Positions 26,451 through 34,232 of a stretch of DNA of 43,970 bases are shown piece by piece. The translations under genes and the position numbers were made by a program. The first letter of the stretch is position 1; the number at the start of each line of letters is the position of its first letter. The notes beneath the pieces were generated by a model. It had not been told where the DNA came from. It saw nothing but the letters and a program-made list of their open reading frames with translations, and did not search any database. The DNA comes from Gammaproteobacteria bacterium 13_2_20CM_66_19 (GTDB taxonomy: Bacteria > Pseudomonadota > Gammaproteobacteria > Steroidobacterales > Steroidobacteraceae), in assembly GCA_001914695.1 (NCBI GenBank), contig MNCZ01000012.1, forward strand, positions 1-43,970, in the 5' to 3' direction.

Positions 26451-27598
26451 GGGACCCGCGCTCCGCGCAGGATGTCGTTCGCCGCGCTCACCACCCGGTC
26501 GACGTCCTCGAGCTCCATGGCGGGAAACAGCGGCAGCGTCACGGTCCGCCGTCCGACGGCCTCCGCGTTCGGGAACTGTCCCTCGCGATAGCCGAGGGCG
26601 CGATAGGCGCTGAAGAGGTGGATGGCCGGGTAGTGGACCCCAACGCCGATACCGCGCGCCCTCATCGCCTCGATGAACTCGCGCCGCGAGATCGCGAGCC
26701 GCTCGGGCGGCGGCAGGAGCGGAGTGAATACGTGCCAGCTGTGGCCGGCATCGCCGCGCTCCGGTAACCGCACCGGCGGCTCCGCGCCCCACAGCTCGAA
26801 GTAGCGCGCGGTGAGCTTACGGCGCCGGGCGTTGAATTCCTCGAGCCTTCGGAGCTGCCCCAGACCTACCGCGGCCGCGACATCCGAGAGATTGTATTTG
26901 CCCCCGGGGAGCAATGTGTCGAAGTCGTCGGGGCCGCGTTTCACCTGCCCGTGCCAGCGGTGCAGCTCGATCGCTGTCAGCTCCTCGGGCGAGCCGCCCG
27001 AGATGGCGCCGCCTTCGACGGTGGTCATGTTCTTGTTCGGATGGAAGCTGAACACGACCAGGTCCCCGAAGCTGCCGATGCGCCGGCCCCGCCAGGAGGA
27101 GCCGATGGCGTGGGCCGCGTCCTCGATGACGCGCAGTCCGTGCTTGCCGGCGATCGCATAGAGCCGGTCCATGTCGACCGCAAGGCCCGCGAAGTGCACC
27201 GGCAGGATCGCGCGGGTGCGGGGCGTGATCGCCGCCTCGACCTGGGCGAGGTCGAGGTTGCGCGAGTCGAGCCCCACGTCCACGAACACCGGCCGCGCGC
27301 CGACGCGCACGATGACGTTCGCGGTAGCCACGAAGGAGAGAGCCGGGGTGATGACCTCGTCGCCCTTGCCGATCCCGCAGGCGAGCAGCGCCATCTCCAG
27401 CCCCGCGGTCGCGGAGGTCTGGGTGCGCACCGGCCGTCCCCCGAGGTAGGCGGACAGCTCCGCCTCGAGTTGGGCCACCTTCGGTCCGCTCGCGAGCCAA
27501 CCCGAACGCAGCACCTCGGCGACGAGGGCGATGGTGTCCTCGTCGATGCTCGGACGGGTGAAGGGCAGTTGCTTCACGGGCTTGCTCGAGTCGTTCAT
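26447..27598 (-). CDS. arnB: ArnB, UDP-4-amino-4-deoxy-L-arabinose aminotransferase
   Basis: A 383-residue PLP enzyme of the DegT/DnrJ/EryC1 family, the same length as ArnB. It starts near LPFTRPSIDEDTIALVAEVL and has the PLP-lysine motif VFSFHPNKNMTTVEGG (K189), with an IEDAAHAIGSSWRG cofactor segment and GVGVHYPAIHLFSAYRALGY near the C-terminus. It converts UDP-4-keto-arabinose to UDP-Ara4N using glutamate. Four-base ATGA overlaps join it to the flippase gene upstream and arnC downstream, so translation is coupled. Family members act on other keto-sugars, but the operon makes ArnB clear. Confidence 0.93.
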   Translation of the reverse strand: MNDSSKPVKQLPFTRPSIDEDTIALVAEVLRSGWLASGPKVAQLEAELSAYLGGRPVRTQTSATAGLEMALLACGIGKGDEVITPALSFVATANVIVRVGARPVFVDVGLDSRNLDLAQVEAAITPRTRAILPVHFAGLAVDMDRLYAIAGKHGLRVIEDAAHAIGSSWRGRRIGSFGDLVVFSFHPNKNMTTVEGGAISGGSPEELTAIELHRWHGQVKRGPDDFDTLLPGGKYNLSDVAAAVGLGQLRRLEEFNARRRKLTARYFELWGAEPPVRLPERGDAGHSWHVFTPLLPPPERLAISRREFIEAMRARGIGVGVHYPAIHLFSAYRALGYREGQFPNAEAVGRRTVTLPLFPAMELEDVDRVVSAANDILRGARVP

Positions 27599-27966
27599 GA
27601 CCGCGCCACGAGTATCACGCCCAGCACGATGACGGCGATGCCGGCCACACGCTGGCCGTTCGGAATCTCACCCAGGAGCCACCAGGCGAGCCCGACGTTG
27701 ATGACGTAGCCGAGCGACAGCAACGGATACGCCTGGCTCACCGGCACCCGCGACAGCCCCACCAGCCACACGATCACGCTCAGGCCGTAGGCGCACAGCG
27801 CGTACCATAGCGAGGGCACGACCAGCAGGTCGAGCCCCCGCCTCCAGACGCCCGCCTCACCGGCGATCAGCGGACCGCTTACGCGCGTCGCGGCCTTGAG
27901 TCCCAGCTGCGCCAGGGCGTTGAGCAGCACGCCGGATGACAGGATGAGGAAATCGCTGACTTTCAC
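27595..27966 (-). CDS. SMR/EamA-type membrane protein, ArnE/ArnF-like flippase subunit
   Basis: A 123-residue protein with four predicted helices at about 3-22, 47-71, 76-97 and 104-121. The segment SRVPVSQAYPLLSLGYVIN is characteristic of ArnE/ArnF and related small multidrug-resistance-like transporters. In E. coli ArnE and ArnF form a heterodimer that moves undecaprenyl-phosphate-Ara4N to the periplasmic face. Here only one such gene is present in the operon, so it may act as a homodimer or with a distant partner. It begins 15 bases after arnT and overlaps arnB by four bases. Confidence 0.83.
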   Translation of the reverse strand: MKVSDFLILSSGVLLNALAQLGLKAATRVSGPLIAGEAGVWRRGLDLLVVPSLWYALCAYGLSVIVWLVGLSRVPVSQAYPLLSLGYVINVGLAWWLLGEIPNGQRVAGIAVIVLGVILVARS

Positions 27967-27981
27967 GCTCGACTCACGCTT

Positions 27982-29688
27982 TCAGAGGCGACTCACCGCG
28001 ACCGTGTAGTCGTCGAAGGCAATCACGCGCCCGGGAAGGCCGCGCCGCCGCCACTCATCCCAGATTCCCGGATCGAAGAATGCCACGGCCTCGCCGCCCG
28101 CGCTCCAGCGGGCGACGAATTCCCGCATCGCCACACGATGCTGCGGCTCCTGCTCCAGCCCGAAATGCAGCTCTCCCTCATAGTCGACCAGCTGCAGGGT
28201 GCGCGCGAGGTACGGCGATACGGTCTCCCGGTACTGGCCGACACTGTACAGTGGCGTCGCCGCCCTGATGTAGGGACGCGCCGCCCTCACGAGCTCGCGC
28301 GCCGAGCGGGCCGGCGGAGTCGCACTGTAGGCGCACATCAGGCATTGCCAGCCGAGAATCGCCGCCAGAGCCGTCGCGACGGACGCGGCGGTGCGCGTGG
28401 CGGGCCGCGCCCGCCACGTGATCACCAGCGCCGCAAGGGCCGTCAGCAGCGCCGCCCCCGTCCAGAGCAGTGCCTCATGCGGCACGTAGCTGTTGCGGCG
28501 CGCGCTATAGAGAAGGAGTGCCACGGCGACCACGCCTTTCAGGGCCGCGCCGATTCGCGCGGCGTGCCTTGCGAGCGCGTCCGCGGCGCCGCCGCTGGCG
28601 CCGGTGACCGCGGCCAGCACCGGCAGCATGGGCAGGATGTAAGGCGCGAGCTTGGATCCGGAGGCGGAGAAGAACGCGAGCGTCACGGCGGCGAAGACCA
28701 GCAGGAACTTGAGCGGCTCGAAGGGCGCGGACGCGGAGCCGGGCGCTGCTCCCGCGGCCGCGCCGGACGTGAGCGCGGCGCGGCCCGGCCCTCCGGCAGC
28801 TTCGGGCTCCGCCCGCCAGGCGCTCACCGCAGCGCGGGCCAGCGGGACGACCCAGGGCAGCACGCCGACGAGCAGCAGCGGCAGAAAGTACCACCACGGC
28901 TCCACGCGCTGGTGCACCGTGGTGAGAAAGCGCGCGAAGTGCTCGTGGACGAAGAAGAATCCGGGGAAGGCGGGGTTGCGCAGCGACACCACCACGAACC
29001 ACGGGGCGGCTACGCCTGCGAAGAGCGGCAGACCCGCCGCGAGGTGGAGCCGGCGCCAGGTGAGCGAGTCGCGCTCGATGAGCGTGTAGATGACGAGCGC
29101 CGCGCCCGCGAGCACGCCGACCACGATTCCCTTGGAGAGCACCGCCAGCGCCGCCGCCGCCCAGGCCGTCAGCATCCAGCGCCGCTCCGCAGGCGATCGC
29201 GCAGGTGAGGTCTGCGCCAGGGTGAAGGCGAGCACGGCGGCCGTGAGAAAGAAGCTGAAGGCGCCGTCCAGAAGGTTGATGTGTCCGACGATGAGGAAGA
29301 ACGGGCTGACCGCGAGCGCGGTGAGGGCGAGCCGCGCGGCTGCACCGCCGTAGAGACGCGCCACCCACGCGAAGGTGAGCGGCAGACATGCGAACGCGAG
29401 CCCGACGCTCCACAACCGCGAGCTCCACTCGCTCACGCCGAACACCTCGTACGCGACCGCGGTCGCCCAGTACTGGAGCGGCGGCTTCTCGAAGTACAGG
29501 AGACCGTCGAAGCGTGGCGTGACCCAGTCGCCGCTCGCGAGCATCTCGCGCGGAATCTCCGCATACCGGCCCTCGTCCGGGTCGAGGAGCGGCCGCACCG
29601 GCACCGTCGCGAACCACGCCAGCGCGAGCAGCACCCAGGCCGCCCAGCCGGGCCGGCCGGTAGCCCCCGCCTCCACCGCGCCGCTCAT
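27982..29688 (-). CDS. arnT: ArnT, lipid A 4-amino-4-deoxy-L-arabinose transferase
   Basis: A 568-residue GT-C membrane glycosyltransferase. The first periplasmic loop has LDPDEGRYAEIPREMLASGD followed by FDGLLYFEKPPLQYWATAVA, the catalytic-site pattern of ArnT/PMT-family enzymes. Many hydrophobic helices follow and a soluble C-terminal domain ends the protein. It transfers L-Ara4N from undecaprenyl phosphate to lipid A phosphates on the outer face of the inner membrane, lowering negative charge and giving resistance to cationic peptides. Length is close to the 550 residues of E. coli. It lies between a structured 106-base gap upstream and the ArnE-like gene downstream. Other ArnT-like transferases exist, but context supports this one. 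Confidence 0.92.
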   Translation of the reverse strand: MSGAVEAGATGRPGWAAWVLLALAWFATVPVRPLLDPDEGRYAEIPREMLASGDWVTPRFDGLLYFEKPPLQYWATAVAYEVFGVSEWSSRLWSVGLAFACLPLTFAWVARLYGGAAARLALTALAVSPFFLIVGHINLLDGAFSFFLTAAVLAFTLAQTSPARSPAERRWMLTAWAAAALAVLSKGIVVGVLAGAALVIYTLIERDSLTWRRLHLAAGLPLFAGVAAPWFVVVSLRNPAFPGFFFVHEHFARFLTTVHQRVEPWWYFLPLLLVGVLPWVVPLARAAVSAWRAEPEAAGGPGRAALTSGAAAGAAPGSASAPFEPLKFLLVFAAVTLAFFSASGSKLAPYILPMLPVLAAVTGASGGAADALARHAARIGAALKGVVAVALLLYSARRNSYVPHEALLWTGAALLTALAALVITWRARPATRTAASVATALAAILGWQCLMCAYSATPPARSARELVRAARPYIRAATPLYSVGQYRETVSPYLARTLQLVDYEGELHFGLEQEPQHRVAMREFVARWSAGGEAVAFFDPGIWDEWRRRGLPGRVIAFDDYTVAVSRL

Positions 29689-29714
29689 GCCGCGGGCATG
29701 GCGGAGTGCATCAG

Positions 29715-29789
29715 CGGGGTCCCCGCGAAATCAAGCGTCTTGATCGACGGCAGTCACCTGCCGTTCGTGCAATGCTTGATTTCGTGGGG
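29715..29789. repeat. Nested inverted repeats between the decarboxylase gene and arnT
   Basis: Outer arms at 29721-29736 (CCCCGCGAAATCAAGC) and 29774-29789 (GCTTGATTTCGTGGGG) pair over 16 bases with one mismatch. Inside are a perfect 7-bp stem ACGGCAG/CTGCCGT with a 4-base loop and a separate perfect stem ATCAAG/CTTGAT with a 3-base loop, which competes with the outer arms. A third stem GCGGGG/CCCCGC (29715-29727) overlaps the left arm. In the arn transcript these can form mutually exclusive structures. It could be an attenuator, a processing site, or a remnant of a small mobile repeat. Confidence 0.6.
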
Positions 29790-29794
29790 TGCAT

Positions 29795-30853
29795 TTAGAT
29801 GCCCGCCATCGCCGCCGCGCGCGTGCCGAAGCCTTCCTGTTTCACGTAGAACTCGATGGTGCGGCGGACGGCCGTATCCATGTCGGTGGTCGGACGCCAT
29901 CCGAGCTCGCGCTGCGCCGCCTCGATGTTGGGCACGCGCACCTGGATGTCCTGGTAGTACTTGCCGTAGTACTCGCCGGCGGACACATCGACGATCTCGG
30001 TGGCACGGGCGTTGTCGCGCAGCACCGGGAACTCCTGTGCGATCCGGATGGTGCGCTCGGCGAGATCGCGGATCGAGATGCAATTGGCCGGGTTGCCGAT
30101 GTTGAATATGCGCCGGCTGGCGCGCCCGTTCTCGTTCTCGAGAATGGTCAGGAGGCACTCGATGGCGTCGTCGATGTAGGTGAAGGAGCGTTTCTGGCCG
30201 CCGCCGTCGACTAGCTTGATCGGGCGACGGTGGAGCACGTTCGAGAGGAACTGGGTGAAGACCCGGGAGCTCCCCTCCTTCGGCTCCTCGACGTTGTCGA
30301 GATTCGGCCCGATGAAATTGAACGGCCGGAACAGCGTGTAGTCGAGGTTGTCGCGCACCCCGTAGGCGTAGATCACGCGGTCGAGGAGCTGTTTCGAGGC
30401 GGCGTAAATCCAGCGTTGTTTGTTTATCGGCCCGTACACCAGGGGACTCGCCTCCTCGTCCAGCGCCGCATCGGGCGACATGCCGTAGATCTCGGAGGTC
30501 GACGGGAACACGAGCCGCTTGCCGTACTTGACGCAATGGCGCACCACGTCGAGATTGGCCTCGAAGTCGAGCTCGAACACCCGCAGCGGATGCGTCACGT
30601 ACTGGGCCGGGTTTGCGATGGCGACCAGCGGAACGACCGCATCGCACTTTTTTACGTGGTACTCGACCCATTCCTTGTTGATCGTGATGTCGCCCTCGAC
30701 GAAATGAAAGCGCCCGGTCTGCGGCAGACCCTGGAGCTTGTTGTCGGCGAGGTCGATGCCGTACACCTCCCAGGGGCGGCTGCGCAGGATCGCGTTGGTG
30801 AGCGCGCTGCCGATGAACCCGTTCGCCCCGAGGATCATGATTTTTAGTGCCAT
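29795..30853 (-). CDS. UDP-glucuronate oxidative decarboxylase (ArnA C-terminal half as a separate gene)
   Basis: A 352-residue NAD-dependent short-chain dehydrogenase-type enzyme. It starts MALKIMILGANGFIGSALTN and has VEGDITINKEWVEYHVKKCD, FPSTSEIYGM (catalytic Ser/Glu), the WIYAASKQLLDRVIYAYG Tyr-Lys motif, LFRPFNFIGPNLDN and DGGGQKRSFTYIDD (catalytic Arg). Order and wording match the C-terminal decarboxylase domain of ArnA, which turns UDP-glucuronate into UDP-4-keto-pentose. I chose ATG 30853 because AGGAAG lies just upstream; an in-frame GTG at 30865 overlaps that site. It is the first gene of the operon and is separated from the formyltransferase half, so ArnA is split in this genome. 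Confidence 0.92.
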   Translation of the reverse strand: MALKIMILGANGFIGSALTNAILRSRPWEVYGIDLADNKLQGLPQTGRFHFVEGDITINKEWVEYHVKKCDAVVPLVAIANPAQYVTHPLRVFELDFEANLDVVRHCVKYGKRLVFPSTSEIYGMSPDAALDEEASPLVYGPINKQRWIYAASKQLLDRVIYAYGVRDNLDYTLFRPFNFIGPNLDNVEEPKEGSSRVFTQFLSNVLHRRPIKLVDGGGQKRSFTYIDDAIECLLTILENENGRASRRIFNIGNPANCISIRDLAERTIRIAQEFPVLRDNARATEIVDVSAGEYYGKYYQDIQVRVPNIEAAQRELGWRPTTDMDTAVRRTIEFYVKQEGFGTRAAAMAGI

Positions 30854-30916
30854 AGCCTTCCTCACCCGAGCATCGAGCCCCGGGAGCGCCGACTAGCGCC
30901 CCGGAGTCGGGCGCGT

Positions 30917-30928
30917 AATGCTAGCATT
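30917..30928. promoter_or_regulatory. Perfect 12-base palindrome upstream of the arn operon
   Basis: AATGCTAGCATT is a perfect 12-base palindrome in the 167-base gap between the first arn gene and the divergent TolQ-like gene. It lies 64-75 bases before the decarboxylase ATG. The AT-rich context in a GC-rich gap marks it as a likely promoter/operator position for one or both genes. The binding protein is unknown; it does not look like a PmrA or PhoP box. Confidence 0.4.
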
Positions 30929-31020
30929 TTCCGGCACTTTCGGCCGGCGAGCGCAAGACCCACGCGAGCGAAGCGAGGCGCGTGCTGCGCCGGCGGCGTT
31001 TTCTTTCAGGAGAAAGTTTC

Positions 31021-31827
31021 ATGCGCTCGGTCGGCCGCGATGCCCTGTTCAGCCTGGCGGCGCTCCTCGTGAGCGTGATCTTCGTGCAGTCGATCTACGC
31101 GACCGTCATCCGCCCGCGCGCGGCCGCGATTCTCGCCGAGCCCGTCGTGCCCCAGGACCAGTTGAAGCCGGGACAGGTCATCACTCACAACCTGCGCTCG
31201 CCGTTCGTGATCTTGAAAGACTACGAGCAGGAGGTCGCGCTGATCCTCGCGACCTGGGCGCTGTCGCTGATCGGGTATCAGGCGCTCGCCGTGGCGCGCG
31301 ACCGGCGGCTGCTCGAGAAGCCCTACGTCGAGATCCCCGAGGGGCGCGTCGTGCTTCCCGATGACGCGCGCGCCTACGGACGGCCGATCGAGAGCCTGCC
31401 GCGCGAGGAGCAGGAGATGCTCCTGCCGCGTGCGCTGATGGTGGCGCTGAATCGCTTCGGCGCGACGCGCAGCGTCCAGGACGCCGCCGAGGCGGTGCGC
31501 GCCGAGTGCGAGAACGAGCTGGATCGCCTCGACGCGCAGCTCTCCATGGTGCGCTTCACCGCCTGGGCGATTCCCGCCGTCGGGTTCGTCGGCACGGTGC
31601 GCGGCATCGGCCGCGCGCTCCAGGAAGCTCAGGGCGCCCTGCGCGGGGACATCTCCGGCGTCACGCTGGGGCTCGGCATTACCTTCAACGCCACGCTCAC
31701 GGCGCTGGTTTCCTGTATCGTGGTGATGTTCTGTCTGCACCAGCTGCAGCAGGCGCAGGATCGTTTCGTGCTCGATGCGCGGATGTACATCGACCGGCGG
31801 CTGATCCGCAACATGCGCGTGAGCTGA
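31021..31827 (+). CDS. MotA/TolQ/ExbB-like proton-channel family protein
   Basis: A 268-residue membrane protein starting at ATG 31021, with AGGAGA nine bases upstream. Hydrophobic helices are seen at about 8-30, 72-92, 178-198 and 215-237. The segment AIPAVGFVGTVRGIGRALQE and the following GVTLGLGITFNATLTALVSC are the conserved channel motifs of the MotA/TolQ/ExbB family. Family members use the proton gradient to drive motion or energise outer-membrane transport. No ExbD/TolR/MotB partner is next to it, which is unusual. It is divergent from arn and convergent with the ybdD-like gene. Confidence 0.8.
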   Translation: MRSVGRDALFSLAALLVSVIFVQSIYATVIRPRAAAILAEPVVPQDQLKPGQVITHNLRSPFVILKDYEQEVALILATWALSLIGYQALAVARDRRLLEKPYVEIPEGRVVLPDDARAYGRPIESLPREEQEMLLPRALMVALNRFGATRSVQDAAEAVRAECENELDRLDAQLSMVRFTAWAIPAVGFVGTVRGIGRALQEAQGALRGDISGVTLGLGITFNATLTALVSCIVVMFCLHQLQQAQDRFVLDARMYIDRRLIRNMRVS

Positions 31828-31844
31828 AGAACGAGCTCGGCGGC

Positions 31845-32054
31845 TCAACAGCAGCGGCTGACTCCGCTCCACTTGCGCTGCTCGCTCTCCCGGTAGAACT
31901 CGCGGCGGCTCGCCGGCGGCCGGCCGGGATGCTCGCGGGAAAAATGAACGAGGTAGCGCTCGTAAGCGTCGTCGCCGCAGGCGGCCCGCAACCCGCTCCA
32001 GACGACCCGGAGCCACCGGATGAAGCGCGCCGAGGCTCCGCGCCATCCGCTCAC
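31845..32054 (-). CDS. YbdD/YjiX-family small protein
   Basis: A 69-residue protein starting at GTG 32054, which overlaps the cstA stop (GTGA). It contains GDDAYERYLVHFSREHPG and REFYRESEQRKW and ends with two cysteines (SRCC), just as YbdD and YjiX do. These small proteins are encoded with CstA/BtsT-type pyruvate or peptide transporters and are thought to be needed for their transport function. It is too short and too GC-rich to stand out by length, but the motif order and coupling to cstA make it secure. Confidence 0.88.
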   Translation of the reverse strand: MSGWRGASARFIRWLRVVWSGLRAACGDDAYERYLVHFSREHPGRPPASRREFYRESEQRKWSGVSRCC

Positions 32055-34117
32055 GGGCTGCTCCCCTCGGGCACGTCCGTGAGGCGCCTGACCTGGTAAG
32101 GGGCTTCCGAGGTCTGAGCCACCGGCTCGCCGCGCAGCCGCCGCGCGCAGACGCGCAGCATGTCGAGGATCACGAGCCACAGCAGCGCCGTGAACAGCAT
32201 CGTGAGCCAGCCGTCGAGACGCTGATTGAAGATGAGCTGGGGCGCGACCGCCGCCCGCTCCGCCGGGAGCGTGCCCGCGGCGAGCCTGCCCGCCAGATCG
32301 TTGGCGGCGGCGAAGAAGCCGATCCGGATGTCGGGGCTGGTGATCTTCTGCCAGGCGGCGGTCGTCGTGATCAGGGCGAGCCAGGCGAGCGGGATCAGCG
32401 TCACCAGCGCGTAGCGCGCCTTTCCCGACTTGACGAGGATGCCGGTCGCCACCGACAGCGCGATCCCGGCGAGCATCTGATTCGAGATGCCGAACAGCGG
32501 CCAGAGGATGTTCACCCCGCCGTTGGGATCGATGACGCCCACGTACAGATAGTAGCCCCAGGCCGCGACCACGAGCGTGCTGGCGATGAGCGCCGACGGG
32601 TACCAGGAGGTGCGTCCCAGCGGCTTCCACGCCTGCCCGAGCAGGTCCTGCAGCATGAACCGGCCGACGCGCGTGCCCGCATCGAGTGTCGTCAGGATGA
32701 ACACCGCTTCGAACATGATCGCGAAGTGGTACCACACGGCCAGGAGTCCCCGTCCGAAGGTGCTCCCGAAGATGCTCGCCATGCCGACCGCGAGCGACGG
32801 CGCCCCGCCGGTGCGGGCAAACAGCGTGCGCTCGCCCATCGCCTGCGCGAGGCGATTCATCTGATCGGCCGTGACGGGGAAGCCCCAGCCGCTGATCGTC
32901 TGCACGGCCGCCTCGGGCGTCGCGCCGACGACTCCGGCCGCGGTGTTGATGGCGAAGTACACGCCCGGATCGAGCAAGGTGGCGGCGATCATCGCCATGA
33001 TGGCCACGAAGGACTCGAGCGCCATGCTGCCGTACCCGATCAGGCGCACATCGGCCTCGTTCGAGATGAGCTTGGGAGTCGTGCCGCTCGCGACCAGAGA
33101 GTGAAAGCCGGAGATCGCGCCGCAGGCGATGGTGATGAACACGAACGGAAAGAGCTTCCCGCCGAAGAGCGGCCCGCTGCCGTCGATGAACTGCGTGATC
33201 GCCGGCATCCTGATCTGCGGATGCGTCAGCACGATGGCGACGGCGAGCAACATCACCGTGCCGAGCTTGAGGAAAGTGGACAGGTAGTCCCGCGGCGCGA
33301 GCAGCAGCCACACCGGGAGGATCGCGGCGGTCCAGCCGTAGACGATGACGAATCCGGCGAGCGGCAGGGCGCCATAGTCGAACCAGTCGCGGATCCCTTC
33401 CCTGTGATCCACCCACCCGCCGCCGAGCACGGCGAGGAGCACCAGGGCGACGCCGAGGAGCGAGGCCTCGAGCACCCGCCCCGGCCGCAGGAAGCGGAGG
33501 TAGATGCCGACCAGGATCGCGACGGGGATGGTCGCGAACACCGTGGAAGTGCCCCACGGGCTGTGTTTCATCGCGTTGACGATGACGAGCCCGAGCACCG
33601 CGATCAGGATGATCATGATGGCGAGCGTGCCGGTGAGAGCCGCAAAGCCTCCGAGCGGCCCGAGCTCATCGCGCGCCATCTGGCCGAGGCTGCGCCCGTC
33701 GCGCCGGGTGGAAAGCAGCAGGATCGTCATGTCCTGCACGCACCCCCCGAGCACCGCCCCCACCAGGATCCACAGCGTTCCGGGCAGATAACCGAACTGC
33801 GCCGCGAGCGTCGGGCCCACGAGCGGTCCGGGTCCGGCGATCGCAGCGAAGTGATGGCCGAAGGCGATCCAGCGATGTGTGGGAACGAAATCCCGACCGT
33901 TGCTCAGGCGCTCGGCGGGCGTCGCCCGCGAGCCGTCGACTGAGAGCACGCGGGCCGCGATCCAGGCGGCGTAGAAGCGGTAGCCGAGGAGATAGATGCA
34001 TACCGCGGCCGTCACGATCCACAGCGCGTTGATCGGCTCGTGACGGTGCAGCGCGAGGCCCCCCAGGGCGAGCGCCGCGGCGAGTGCCAGCCCGATACCG
34101 GTGATCTTTGTGCTCAT
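32051..34117 (-). CDS. cstA: CstA/BtsT-family carbon-starvation transporter
   Basis: A 688-residue polytopic membrane protein, close to E. coli CstA (701). It begins MSTKITGIGLALAAALALGG and has FVPTHRWIAFGHHFAAIAGP, GPTLAAQFGYLPGTLWILVG, QDMTILLLSTRRDGRSLGQM and ITIACGAISGFHSLVASGTT, all CstA hallmarks. CstA and BtsT import pyruvate; peptide transport has also been proposed. ATG 34117 overlaps the stop of a truncated upstream reading frame (ATGA), which shows that cstA was once translationally coupled to that lost gene. It is followed by its ybdD partner. Confidence 0.92.
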   Translation of the reverse strand: MSTKITGIGLALAAALALGGLALHRHEPINALWIVTAAVCIYLLGYRFYAAWIAARVLSVDGSRATPAERLSNGRDFVPTHRWIAFGHHFAAIAGPGPLVGPTLAAQFGYLPGTLWILVGAVLGGCVQDMTILLLSTRRDGRSLGQMARDELGPLGGFAALTGTLAIMIILIAVLGLVIVNAMKHSPWGTSTVFATIPVAILVGIYLRFLRPGRVLEASLLGVALVLLAVLGGGWVDHREGIRDWFDYGALPLAGFVIVYGWTAAILPVWLLLAPRDYLSTFLKLGTVMLLAVAIVLTHPQIRMPAITQFIDGSGPLFGGKLFPFVFITIACGAISGFHSLVASGTTPKLISNEADVRLIGYGSMALESFVAIMAMIAATLLDPGVYFAINTAAGVVGATPEAAVQTISGWGFPVTADQMNRLAQAMGERTLFARTGGAPSLAVGMASIFGSTFGRGLLAVWYHFAIMFEAVFILTTLDAGTRVGRFMLQDLLGQAWKPLGRTSWYPSALIASTLVVAAWGYYLYVGVIDPNGGVNILWPLFGISNQMLAGIALSVATGILVKSGKARYALVTLIPLAWLALITTTAAWQKITSPDIRIGFFAAANDLAGRLAAGTLPAERAAVAPQLIFNQRLDGWLTMLFTALLWLVILDMLRVCARRLRGEPVAQTSEAPYQVRRLTDVPEGSSP

Positions 34118-34230
34118 GCCGTAGTCCCCTCTGCCGCCGCCTTCAGCGGCGCAGGCTGCGCAGCGCGCGCGTAGCGCGCGACGATGCGCCGGATGGCGGT
34201 ATCCATGTCGGTCGTCGGGGCCCAGCCCAG
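34114..34230 (-). pseudogene. 3' stump of a second ArnA-like decarboxylase/epimerase gene
   Basis: Reading the minus strand in the frame that ends at the TGA overlapping the cstA start gives 38 codons beginning LGWAPTTDMDTAIRR. The intact decarboxylase at 29795-30853 has LGWRPTTDMDTAVRR at the same distance from its own end, and the DNA is also alike there. No start codon, domain or homology continues upstream: at 34232 the sequence changes into the end of the formiminotransferase gene. It is therefore the C-terminal remnant of a paralogous NAD-dependent sugar-nucleotide enzyme. Confidence 0.8.
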
Positions 34231-34232
34231 GA

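Noticed and set aside
30854-31020. PmrA or PhoP box before the arn operon
   Set aside because: No CTTAAG-type direct repeats are present in the gap.
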